Source: Limonium bicolor
Lineage: Eukaryota > Streptophyta > Magnoliopsida > Caryophyllales > Plumbaginaceae
Assembly (NCBI GenBank): GCA_023374045.1
Contig: CM041777.1
Span: 463,417,827-463,481,826 of the forward strand
Reading direction: 5' to 3'
DNA: 64,000 nt
Shown here piece after piece: positions 36,635 to 49,200 of this stretch. The translations under genes and the position numbers were made by a program. How positions within the stretch are numbered: position 1 is the first letter of the stretch; each line of letters begins with the position of its first letter. The notes under the pieces were generated by a model, which searched no databases, was not told where the DNA came from, and saw only the letters and a list, made by a program, of their open reading frames with translations.

Positions 36635-36872
36635 TTAAAACTAGAAGCAGAAAAGGAAACAGTCGGATATTGTCTTCAGACAGAACTAAAAAGAGAGGGA
36701 AATTTTGATTTCAAAACACAGATCCTCTTTTGTCAAGGGAAAATCTAGGTTGTTCTTAAAACTAAAAGCTGAAAAGGAAACAGTCGGATATTGACTTCAG
36801 ACAGAACTAAAAAGAAAGGGAAATTTTGATTTCAAAACACGATCCTCTTTTGTCAAGGGAAAATCTAGGTTG
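36635..36872. repeat. Tandem duplication, two copies of about 118 bp
   Basis: Copies at 36635-36752 and 36756-36872 differ at a few positions. Both contain GGAAACAGTCGGATATTG and end GGGAAAATCTAGGTTG. They lie downstream of the TWD40-2 stop codon, in or just past its 3' UTR. Confidence 0.85.
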
Positions 36873-37118
36873 GGCCCGGGAATAAACAAGTGTAACTGAT
36901 ACCAAAAAAGACTGAACTCTTATCGCATATCCAACAAGAGAACTCAAGTACATTTCAAGCACACCGCCGTTAACAAATAATAATGGCACATCACACATGA
37001 CAGAATACATCAGGCCTCAAATAAACACCTTGCAGCAAAAATATCGAGAGGGTGGGGGATGAGAAGGTGAGGGTGGCAACCATGTGGAAAGTTTGGAATC
37101 TTATATACTGACGGCAGA

Positions 37119-40100
37119 TCATATCCACGAAAATGGATCAGCATTCTTTGCCTGTACAGGTTGCTGCGTGGAGGAAAGAGCCATCAGATCAGAGGACGTC
37201 TCAGAAGTATTCCCAGTAGCGGGTTGCTTTGGCGAAGAAAGATCCATCAGATCCAAACCGCTAGTTTCTGCTGATGCTGTTAGTGCCGTTTCTTTTGCCG
37301 CTGGAATTTCTTTATCACCACCACTTGAGGCTGTTCCGGAAGTTTCAGTAGCCAATGTACTGGCTTCTGGGGCAGTGCTGGGAGCCTCCTTGGAGCCGTC
37401 CGGAGTCTTGTCACTAGTTTTCAGGTCCGGGACAGCTCCAGATGCACTAGAATCTGACTGCTGCGAATCTGTTGGTTGATTAGCATCTGCTGACGCAGGA
37501 GGAGCAGGGGCATCACTATTTTGGTTTTGGCTGTCACCCTCGGAAGGTGGAGCACTGGATTGGTTCGTATCTAAGTGGCCAGGGTCGTTTGATTGGGTTG
37601 AATCCGAGGGAGGTGCATTTGCCTGATCAGATTGAGGCTGGCTGTTTGATGGATCAGAAGAATCAGTTGTACTTGCAGCAGCTCCTCCGGCTGCAGGAGC
37701 AGGTGCACTGTTATTAGCTGGAGCTGCGGTGAGCATCAACGGCTTGGCGGTACCAGCCGCCAATGAACCGGCTTGAGCTGGAGGCTTTTTCTGAATGGAT
37801 GCAATTTGAGAGATTGAAGTTACTCCAGGAGGGAGAATCTCGATAGGTGGTTTCTTCTGGGTATCTCCCAGGCTTGGGAGCTTTGGATCCTCCAGGGAGG
37901 CCAGGAACGCAGCCGTTGCATCAGTCTTTGTGGTTTTGTTATGGTCAATCTCCCTTTGCAACATCTTATTCCAGGACTCGACAAGATTCTTTAGTGTTGG
38001 TCGCCCATGAGCCTGAAGAGGGGTACAAGAATTGAGAAAAGAATGAGACAGAAAGATAACATATAATTTTCCTTTTCAATCAGCAGAATTGAGATCCAAT
38101 ATTTCTAGAGAGTTTTTTTTTTGATAATTAGAAGTATATTAATCTAATGGAGAATCTCCAAACGTTACTAACTATAGGTTAATATTTCTAGAGAGTTGAC
38201 AGTACATGAGCGTGGAGAACAGCCTCGGCCAGCATCCCAGTTTCTTGCCACGCTTTCTCCATCAGAGCATTGTCTCCTAAAATTGCAGCTGAAAAAGCCG
38301 CTTCACGTCCCAAACCGACTGTTACCAGATTATTCACCAACCCCTGAAACGCAATACATATACGATATTTAAGAAATGAAGAAAGTCTACATTTCAAGTA
38401 TGCACAAACATGCCTGATCAAACGTAATGAGATGGAAGATCTAGAGATGAATCAATGAGGTAGGGCAAAGAAAAAAAAAACAGCATCCTCTTCTTAAGAT
38501 ATCCTTAAAAACGGATATTAGATCGCAAACAAAAGTATTATATAGAAAAAACAAAATCACAATGCAAGCGACACAAAAGATGCAGCTAAAAGCCCACGAG
38601 TGAAAAATAAATGGCAAAGATTACTGCAACGTACATTTAGCCGCGTCAGCTCTCCATGATTTGCAAGACGCAAAGCAAGTCCTCTCAATTCCTGACTTTC
38701 CAGAGCTCCTTTTACAGAACCAGCAGCAGCCAACCTCTTCAAAGCTTCACGTGCGATCTCAGCTTGCCCTGTAGCATCAGCAGCGTCAATAAGATTCAAA
38801 AACTCCTTGGCGTACTTTGCTATTCCTTCGACAGCATCAACAATGTTTTCCTTTTTGGTAGCAACGTTGAGTAGGTTAGACAAATCAAGTCCTTGTGTTT
38901 CTTGGCCCATGTCTCTGCTGTTGCTCATTGTCATTAGACAATGAAGGGCTCGTTTCAAATCATTGCCCTGCATAGCAAGCTCAAACTCCAACCTGCAAGG
39001 AAGGGAAAGAATAGGATTTGAAATCATTAAGAAACACAGAAATAGATCTGGTTAGAGTGGTATATAACAAGTTGCATCCCATAGAAAGCCAGAACAGAAA
39101 CATGGCTCTCTGACGTCAATAAACAGCATTAGATAAAAAAATATTGAAAAAAGATGCATGGTTATCACATCCAAGCAAAAACAAGATCATCTTAAAATCA
39201 TCTCCATAAAGTTTACTGATACAAATTATCACTTTACACCGCAACGACAATAATAGCGAAAAAAAGCGTAACACCTCTTGGATATCCCAGGCAAATGAAG
39301 TGCTTCGGCAGCATATCCCATTCCAAGCATGAATTGCGCTAAATCATCATGATGTTCCCTACCAAGTCTAGTAGCCCTGCAAAACCAATGTTATGATCAA
39401 TCATCTCAAGGACATTGGAAAGGTAAAAAACAAAAAAGAGAAAAGACTAACCATTTTACAGCACTAACAGCATCTCCATAGGCAGCAAGACAACGGCAGC
39501 GGATACCAGGGTGACTCAGAGGCAATGCATGCGGGCGCATATACCTGGGCACAAGTCAAAAAGTAATGTTCATTCTTAGTTCATTAATGCATGTCTCAAA
39601 TACATGACAGCAAGTTGCTATGGCATTTATCATAGTATTGTAGCACTTGGAAGGTTATGAAACCGTTCAAATAACAGAAAGTATCGAGGAAATAACCATA
39701 GAAGCACTGAAACTAATTAAAATAACTTCAAAACTTCTCAAAATATCAAAATGTTCAGTAAATGTGGTCCAACTGGCTTTCAAGGATGTTTGTTACTTTC
39801 TCAGGAACCAAACAACATAGAGAAAGAATGAGTCATTCCATTTTCTTAATTCCTTCAGGGTGTTTGTTTTTTGAGATCTAGGAAAGAGAACCAGAACGAT
39901 TTAGTTTCTTGCTGTTTGTTTATCCCCTTTACCCCATTTTTAGGAAGGTGAATGAAATTACTTCAAATCTTTCAAACTTGATTCGTCACCTTCCCCTAGG
40001 GAATGAGATCCCTTTTCCTTCAAACATACGAACCGCTGACCGGTTTCCCTTTTCCTTGCACGATCCAAAAAAATAGGAGACTTTGGGAATCTTTTCCCTT

Positions 40101-43100
40101 GCATTCCCTTTCCCGATTTCATTTTGTTTCCTCTGTATAAACCAAAATTCCCCGTCATTTCTTTTTTCTATTCCTCCAACTAAATATCACAGTATCCCAC
40201 TGGATCCTGCATGTAGCTACTGATGCAAAATGTAAATTAGTAAGTGGTATCTGCTGTATGTATGCCTTTACTTCAAGACATTACGGCTTTTAAAACCTAC
40301 TTTCTTATACCAGACACAAAATTAGTTTGCTAGCAGTAGCTAAATTTTCTTCTGAACAAGTCTGGGATGCCAGGGCACCACATCTATTGAGGAGAGACAT
40401 CCAAAGAACATAGTTGCTACCTTTAGGCAAAGCTTACGGCCATGCTAGCAATATGTGCAGTCATTTCTCTTCCAGAAGCACAAAGCAAGTGCAGCACGCA
40501 GTGGCGGATCCAGGAGCTTTGTCTTGGGGGGGCAAAAATTTTTTTTGACACTGTCACTCTTTAAAATATTATGTTATTTTGTACTTTTTCAAAAATTTAT
40601 AAGAGCATTTGACAAATTTTCAAAAGTCTCGGGGGGCCGGTGCCCCCCAGCCCCCCCTTTGGATCCGCCTCTGGCAGCACGTGAATACATCAACCAATAT
40701 TTCCAAAAGTACTCTTTGGTTATATTTGTATGAGAAATAGTATATGACCAAGCGGTCACAAGAAGATTTGCTGAAGTTATAGTACCTGTCTATCAACCAA
40801 AGAACTCCATCTCTTACCCCCACTATTACAAGTGGGCCAGTAGGCCGTTTCTGTTCTGCAGGAAAACGAGTTATGGCAACAGATACTCCTCCACCACCAA
40901 CTGCATTCTCACTAGCTCTTCTTTCTTCAGACATACTATCATCCGCATCAGTTTTTGATAGTTTTGGCAGAGTCAAGAATGGAGGCACTGAAGGCGCATG
41001 CTGAAAAGAAGCTAATCTGACAACCTGAAGTGAGAAATCAGATCTGTCAATAAGGAGCCATAAATCAACTAGCTCTAGTTAATAACACTTAAAAAATGCA
41101 TCTACTATAAGATAATAAAAATGTCGGCACGGTGTTTGATGAATTGACGGGTTTTTGAAATGCTAGATGAAATTAAGTAACCACAGGCTGCTAGAATTGT
41201 GGTTTTTAATAAATGAGGAAACGCAATAACCATTTGTTTGGTTGATAGAATGAGAACAGGCATCATCGGTTGGCTACTGGAACCAAAGTACGCAAAACAG
41301 TGAGCAAACCCAATAGAGTAGTATATTCTACTGAAGGAGAAACACCAAAACTTTACAATCTAACGGCTGCTAGGTGCAACCTTTCTAATTACAAGATTCG
41401 CCCAAGACTGTGCTGCACAAAAGACAATGTTGAAGATTCCCATGTTTGCAAGAGCTAGATATCAATTAATTCTAAATTCTAACTTTACAACGTTGAATTT
41501 AAAGTTTAGTGACCTCACATGGCCGAGCCTGTAAATAAAATGAAATAGAAGGAACAAAATATTCTTTATATATGACCAGATCCAATATGTATGATGTAAT
41601 CAAATTGATTCTTGCGTTATTTAAGTGTTGGATCTCTTGTCTCAATTAAGAGGGTTCATTGAAAGCGTATTTTCTTGCATGAACTTTTTTTTTTTGGCAT
41701 TATTATCACGGATGTATCTTCATAGGTATCCCAAATGTGATTGGCTAAATATAAATACTACCCCATTCCTTCAAGATATTATAGAAAATCAGTAACATCA
41801 ATGAAATGATGGCAGTCCATTTCTTTCATCCAGTTATGCTCTTCTGCTTAAAGAAAATGATTCTAACGGATCTGAGTATGAATTAACGCACTTGGAAAGA
41901 GTATAATACCAAATAGCTGGTATAGGAGGGTTGTCATGTTTTCCTAAGGGCAGCTGCTTATAGGATGCTAGTTATCTGGTTCTGTGAGTAGTGCACTTCA
42001 GGATGAATGGAGGACATTAACCTGATGATCGATGCGCATTACGGTGGGGTGTTTTGCGTCTGTATTCTGTTTTTGCTATTTTGTTGCTTAGGCTTTTGGG
42101 GAATGCTCTCAGTCTGGTGAGGGTAGTACTGAATTCTATATGGTACATGTATGGTATACGGATTGATGTAAGGCTATTAGGCCAACATTCATAAAAAAAA
42201 ATTGGAATGAGTAATCAATTAAGTGATAGAGTGAGAACTACCTGTAGCATCGGTGGCCTCAAATTTATTCTCTCATTTGTCTCTGATTTTGGACCTTCAA
42301 CATTAATCAGGGCCAGTTCTCCATGTTCTGCAACAGCTCTAGCTTGCAGTTCCTTCAACTTAATCTCTTCTTTCATTTTCTTAGTCTCAATATCAACAGA
42401 AGCAACTCCAGCATCCACGAAAACAACCCTGAAGTCAAGCATATCTTAACAACATTGTCCCGACATTTGCGAAAATCTTGCATTTCAATCTTGTAACGTT
42501 TCAAGACTACGATTTTGATTTTCCTAACACGGAAGAACTACTTAAAAAAAAGAGAAATACGTCAAACGAACTATGCAAATGTCCGTAGACATAAGAATTC
42601 ATGCTTCAACTAGGAAATGGCTGGATATTGACGATCAATCAGAGCAAAAATAAATAGGTGAGCTAACAGGATAGCAAGTTGGCCAACTGAAGATAAATCA
42701 CAATATAAGAGCAGACAGCATACTCTATAGTAGTTGGAGTAACCACAAATAGCTGTCTGCGATGCCAAACAGCACTCGTTGCATGAGGGATAGCGACATC
42801 TCCCAAACATCTATACTGTGGTCGCAATGAGGATACAACAATATGCTGTGGGTAAGCAAATGCACAATACTCCACACTTTGGTCCCATGCTGCCCACTCT
42901 GGATTAGGAAGCATAGCCCCCACAGGTTCAAAAGATTCCCAACTGGATCCAGTGATAAAAGAGAAACAAGTAAGATGATTAAGGAAAGTGCGTGGTGCAA
43001 AAACTATGTTGATTAAACAGTAAATTTAACAACTCTATGTTGCTTAAAAAAGAGCAGGCTGCAATAAAAATTTGACAGTATACAGCAACTAGTTTCACCG

Positions 43101-43154
43101 TCCCTGGCGACTCTCTCATAATTTGGTATTCACGCCCCCCCCCCCCCCCCCCCC

Positions 43155-43228
<74 letters not shown>

Positions 43229-46200
43229 ACAACCCACACACACAGACATTCAGCTTATATGAACTTGGCGATTCCTTTGGTAACTACTGATGCAAGTAAC
43301 TTATCGGGAAACTGCAGTTACACTCACAAACAGAAAACAAACAAAACTTACCTATAGAGCTGAAAATTTAAAGTGGGCGTCTCAGATGAAGAGCGGTTAG
43401 AAGACCCATCATCCAGAGAACTGAAAGAGGAGCCACTTCCAGAGCCGGAGAAAGACATAGGCTGGATTGTTGAAATTGCAGTTGCAGCAACAGCACTAAC
43501 ACGACGAGATGCTCGATATGCAATGCCCAACAGGGCCCCTCCGTGTAAACCAATAACCTGAGAGACTTCTAAAATTAGAAGTGGGCAACAGTTTTCTTCA
43601 AAATGGGTAATAGATAGTTTTATTACTTCACTGCCATTCACTTTGGGAGAGATCCAGAAAAACAGAAAATGATGGGTTCCTCCTCTGAAAATATGTTAAA
43701 AATGACTAGGTCAGTAACACATTATCTATGCATTTACAGATTAACTGGAAGCTGGACAGTGTCAAACCCCAGAGCCAGTGCCTCACCACGTCATTGCATT
43801 TGCTAGCTGAATAATCTTAAATGTTGTCGTATATGTTATTCTGTTTATTTAGTATTATTTAGGTTGGTTGTTACATGTAAATATATCGTTCGGTAATATT
43901 TACTCAGTTTGTTATAGAGCAAATAATTAAGAAGATATTTTATTTATTCTGTTAGTTACAGAATAGATAAATAAATAGATATTATTGTTTAGATTTTAGA
44001 AAGCCCTAATCTGTCTATAGGGCTGTATAAATAGGGCTCTTGCCTCTCAGTTTTGTATATACGCAATTAATAAAATTCTTCATGGTATCAGAGCTGGAAC
44101 GATCTGCCATTGCTGCCATTCTCGTTCACATCTATCTCTAGGCGTGCAAACATGCAGCCGCTATCTTATTCCTTCCCCAATAAATCTCTCTTTGTACTTC
44201 ATCTCTCAATCAATTTTAGAAGCCATCTCTCTTTTCCAATAATCTATATCTTCCGTGTATGGAAATTAGTATGGCTGGTGAAGACAAAACTCAGTCTCAG
44301 TCTAAACCCAAAAAGGTGGAACTTTTAAGGGTTAAAAATGCTTATAAGTTCAACAGGAAGAACTACCTAACATGGTCTCAATATGTGAAGATTTATCTCA
44401 CTGGAAAAAATGTTGTCAAGCATCTGTTAGAATCCAAACTAGCAGCTGATGACTCAACGTGGTCTGAAACAAACGCCATTGTCATGTCATGGCTGTGGGA
44501 GTCAATGGATCTGAATATCATTGTCACTAGTATGTTCCTTGGGACTGCAAAAGAGGTATGGGACTTCATCGAGCAATCATACTCTCATGCCAAGGATGAA
44601 GCTTTGCTGTTCGATCTGACTGCTAAATCAACCACTACTCATCAAGGTGAGAAAACAGTCACAGAATATGCTACAACATTACAAAACTGTTGGTCTGAAA
44701 TTGATCAATATTACAACATCAAGATGGTGTGTACTGAGGATGCACAAGCCTTTAAAAAATTTGTTGAGAAGGGCAGAGTGTATGTCTTTCTTGCTGGTCT
44801 GAATCCTATCTATGATCAAGTTAGGATTCAGATTCTTGGTCAACAGAAGTTGCCTTCTTTAGCAGACGTGATCTCCACAGTGAAGGCCGAAGAAAGTAGA
44901 AGAAGTGTCATGCTGGAGCATAAACAAGTAAAGAATACAACTGAGAGTACAACACTCACTATTAGAGAAGGGAAGAAATGACAGAGGTTTTGTAGTCATT
45001 GCAAGAGGTCCAACCACAATAAGGAGCAATGCTGGCAATGGCACCCACATCTTTGAGAAAATCGAGATAATCGAAGTCGTGGAAAGGCAAATCTAACAGC
45101 AGTTCCAGCCAAGAGTTCGACTGACATAGAAAAGCTCAAAAATGTGTTGCCTTCATTGGATAAATCACAAGGTGCCTCTTCTCATGTCGGTCAGTGTTCT
45201 TTTACTCTATCGGGTAATTCTCTATTCTCAACATGCGTAAATGCTTCAGAAAGTGCTCTTCCTTCAGATTAGACTATAGACTCCGTGGCTACTTCACACA
45301 TGTCATCTTCCTCCATAACTTTCAATACCTATGAGCCTTGCTCTTTAAATTCTCACATAACTACAGACAGCTAATGGTTCTTCAGCCAAGGTTGTTGGGC
45401 AAGGACACCTCTTTGTTTTTGATAATCTCAAATTGAAAAATATCCTTCATGTTCCAGATTTGTTAGCTATTTTAGCTTGTCTACAAACTGACCAATGATC
45501 TAAATTGCTTTGTTATATTTTCTCCTTCTTGGTGTGTTCTTCAAGATCAGAATTCAGGGAGGATGATTGGATCTGCTAAGCAGAAAAATGGTCTCTATTA
45601 TCTGGATTTGCCGTCCTCAATCACCACAAAAAAGGCCTTTCATACCAACCCCAACAAAAAAGAAGATACCATGTGGCTCTATCACCATCGATTAGGTCAT
45701 CCTTCTTTTTATGTGATGAAGCATATGTTTCCTAATTTGTTTATTGACGTTGATGTTTCTAGTTTCCTTTGTGAGCCTTGTGAACAAGCTAAACACACTC
45801 GTACTTTGTTTCCCTCTCATAATATAAGTAGTACTCCTTTTGGTTTAATCCATAGTTTTATTTGGGGTCCTTCTAATGTGATAAATATATCTGGTGCTCG
45901 ATGGTTTGTCACACTTATTGATGATTGTACAAGGTTTACTTGGGTGTTTCTCCTTAAAAATAAGAGTGACGTAAGTGAGATTATACCTGTTTTTTATACT
46001 TTCATCAAAAATCAATTTAACACCACCATCAAAAGAATTCGAACTGATAATGCCAAAGACTACTTCAATCAGTCCCTAACCAGTTTTTTCCATTCAAAGG
46101 GCATAATTCATGAAACTTCTTGCGTATATACACCACAACAAAATGGGGTAGCCGAGCGAAAGAATCGTCATCTCTTAGAAGTTACTCGGGCCTTGTTATT

Positions 46201-49200
46201 CAAGTCGATTTGCCACAATTTTACTGGGGGGAGCTATTCTTACTGCCTGCCACCTTATTAATTATCTTCCTTCTCGGCCTCTCCATTATCAAAGTCCTAT
46301 GCAATGTCTTTGGAAGGTCTACCCTGATTATAAAGTCTCTAATGACCTTGAGTTTCGGGTGTTTAGGTCTACAACTTTTATCCATGTTCACAATGCTCAC
46401 AGAGGGAAGCTAGACCCAAAATCTGTCAAGTGCATTTTCCTAGGATAATCTCCGACGCAGAAGGGTTACAAGTGCTTTAATCCATCCACAAAAAAAATGA
46501 ATGTGTCAACTGATGTGACTTTTGCTGAGGATGTTTCTTTCTATAGTAAAGCAGACTCACAATCCTCACAACCAGGGCTGGTAAATAACCCTCAAGTACC
46601 AAATGAATCAAACAATAGTATTTGATTTCTCTTTACAACCATCATCTCCAACCTCACAACAACAGTCTCCCATAGCACCAGAAAATACCTTGTCACCTAT
46701 AGCTCCACAACCAAGTCCTAACCCCACACCACAGGAACAACCTCCATTAATGAGGGTTTATTCTAGGAGAGTAGGGACCATGGATCTGCAGAATCAGGAC
46801 CAAGAGTTCTGCTCCAAATGCTGATTCTGAAGACACTCCAGCTTCCACCAACGAGTCAAATGATCCTCTTGATCTTCCCATTGCTGTTAGAAAAGGAGTT
46901 CGTACGTGCACTCAAACTCCTCTTTATCCTATGTCCAACTTTGTTTCCTTTGATTACTTCTCTCTTTCTCATGCCTTGTTCATTCAAAATCTCAATAAGA
47001 ATGATATTCCTAGTACTATTTCTGAAGCATTAGCAAAAAGAGAATGGAGGGAAACCATGAAAGAGGAAATGGGGGCACTTGAGAAAAATAGAAGTTGGGA
47101 AATCGTTGATAAACCACAAGAGAAGAATATTGTTGATTGCAGGTGGATTTGTGCTCTTAAATACAGGTCGGATGGAAGTTTGGAACGCTATAACGCAAGG
47201 CTGGTTGCTAAGGGATTCACACAGACATATGGGATAGACGATCAAGAGACCTTTGCTCCTGTAGCTAAGCTAAATACAGTGCGAATCATCCTTTCTCTTG
47301 CTGCTCACTTTGATTGGGGGCTTGGTCAATATGATGTTAAAAATGCTTTTCTTCATGGTGATTTGCATGAGGAGATTTACATGAGAATTCCTCCAGGTTT
47401 TGATGCTTCTGACAAGAAGAATAAGGTTTGTAGGTTGAAAAGGCAATGTATGGCCTCAAACAGTCTCCAAGAGCTTGGTTTGAGCGATTTCCAAGGGTTA
47501 TGAAAGCTGTTGGTTATCATCAGAGTCAAGGTGATCATACACTGTTTATTCAACACTTGCACTCAGGTGGAGTGGTTATCCTGTTGGTATATGTTGATAA
47601 TATTATAGTGACAGGAAGTGATGAGCGAGAAAAAAAGAGACTAGAGCAACAACTGCAATCTGAATTTGAGATCAAAACCCTTGGCTCTCTCAAGTATTTC
47701 TTAAGAATTGAAGTAGCTCGATCATCCCATGGGATCTTTATCTCCCAACAGAAGTATATTACTGATTTATTGATTGAGACAGGAAAGTCCAGATGTAAGC
47801 CAGTGAGTTCACCTATGCATCCAAGCCAGATACTCAAGGAATCAGAGGATGAACCTAGAGTAAATGTTCAAATATATCAACGTTTATGTGGTAAGCTGAT
47901 ATACTTAGCACATACTCGACCAGATATAGCCTATGCTGTTAGCATCCTTAGTTTATGCATGATCCTCAAGAATCACACCTACGAGCTGCATATCGTGTAT
48001 TGCATTATCTAAAAGGAGCTCCAGGCAAAAGCATTTTGTTTGCTCGAGAGAAGAAATTAGATCTTCAAGCTTTTACTGATGCAGATTATGCTGGATCTTT
48101 GGTTGATCGAAGATCTACAACAGGATACTGTGTTTTTCTTGGAGGCCGGTCAGTTGGCGAAGCAAAAAGCAAAATGTTGTAGCTCGATCTTTGGCTGAAT
48201 CAGAATTTAGAGCTTTAGCACATGGTCTGTATGAGTTGTTGGGGATCAAGATAATTTTATTTGATCTTCAGATTGAGTTGGAAACACCTATAGAGCTAAG
48301 GAGTGATAACAAAACGGTCATAAGCATTGCTCATAATTCAGTACAACATGACCGGACAAAGCATGTGGAGATTGACAGACATTTTATCAAGGAGAAAATG
48401 GATGACCAACAGGTTGTGGTGAGTTAAGTTCCATCAGATGATCAAACAGCAGATGTGTTCACCAAACCGTCACATGGCCCAAGATTCAACTCACTTGTTT
48501 CCAAGCTTGGAATGCAAAATCTTTACATTCCAGCTTGAGGAGGAGTGTTGTCGTATATATTATTCTGTTTATTTAGGTTAGTTGTTACATGTAAATATAT
48601 AGTTAGGTAATATTTACTCAGTTTGTTACAAAATAAATAATTAAGATATTTTATTTATTCTGTTAGTTACAGAATAGATAAATAAATAGATATTATTGTT
48701 TAGATTTTAGAAAACCCTAATCAGTCTTTACGGCTGTATAAATAAGGCTCTTGCCTCTCAGTTTTGTATATACGCAATTAAGCAATTAATAAAATTCTTC
48801 AAATTTCCATGTCAATTGAATGTTCTTTTAGTCGCTAGTAATGAATTTATTCTAATGTATGATTTCTCCATTGAAGGGATCAGTTGTTCTTACTAAACTA
48901 TATTGAACCAACATGCTGAGGAAACGTATCATTCAAAACAACTTATCTCTGCTATTTTTATATTACATATGAGATTATTTTTTTGATAGTTTGAGCTAAA
49001 ATAAAAGCTAAGGTTTTTACTTCCAATGGGTGATACTTCATGACTCATTCGAAATCGACATTCGGGTATACCAAAGCAAAATGTTCTCTATCCTTCCAAA
49101 TCTATCCTACTTTTAATACTACAGTTTAAAAGTAATTATGTGACGCACTTACAAGCAGGAGAAGAATAGGGGTAATTTAGACACTATCCATTTCTCTTGA

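Larger units (their letters stand above)
37119..43557 (-). other. TWD40-2: TWD40-2 exons 13-21: second propeller end, helical repeats and disordered tail
   Basis: Exons 13-16 carry [30 protein letters not shown], a charged helix ([15 protein letters not shown]) and [11 protein letters not shown]. Exons 17-20 encode the alpha-helical repeat part ([55 protein letters not shown]). Exon 21 (37119-38012) encodes a tail of about 297 residues rich in Ala, Pro, Ser, Gln and Asp. It has two similar motifs, [10 protein letters not shown] and [10 protein letters not shown], and ends with DPFSWI. Confidence 0.9.
43822..48801 (+). mobile_element. Ty1/copia retrotransposon in TWD40-2 intron 12, antisense to the gene, inactive
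   Basis: The 4.98-kb element has LTRs 43822-44082 and 48546-48801 (TGTTGTCG...TTCTTCA), a PBS TGGTATCAGAGC (44083-44094, initiator-tRNA-Met type) and a polypurine tract GAGGAGGAG (48537-48545). The domain order gag, protease, integrase, RT, RNase H is that of Ty1/copia. The LTRs differ at roughly 5% of sites plus indels, so the insertion is old compared with the Athila element. I found no matching TSD (left TTAAA, right AATTT), so a flank may have changed. Confidence 0.9.

Noticed and set aside
42979..43239. 86-aa Gly-rich ORF
   Set aside because: It is produced by the poly-C tract in TWD40-2 intron 13.
43817..48806. Target-site duplication for the intron-12 copia element
   Set aside because: The left flank TTAAA and right flank AATTT do not match, so no TSD is claimed.
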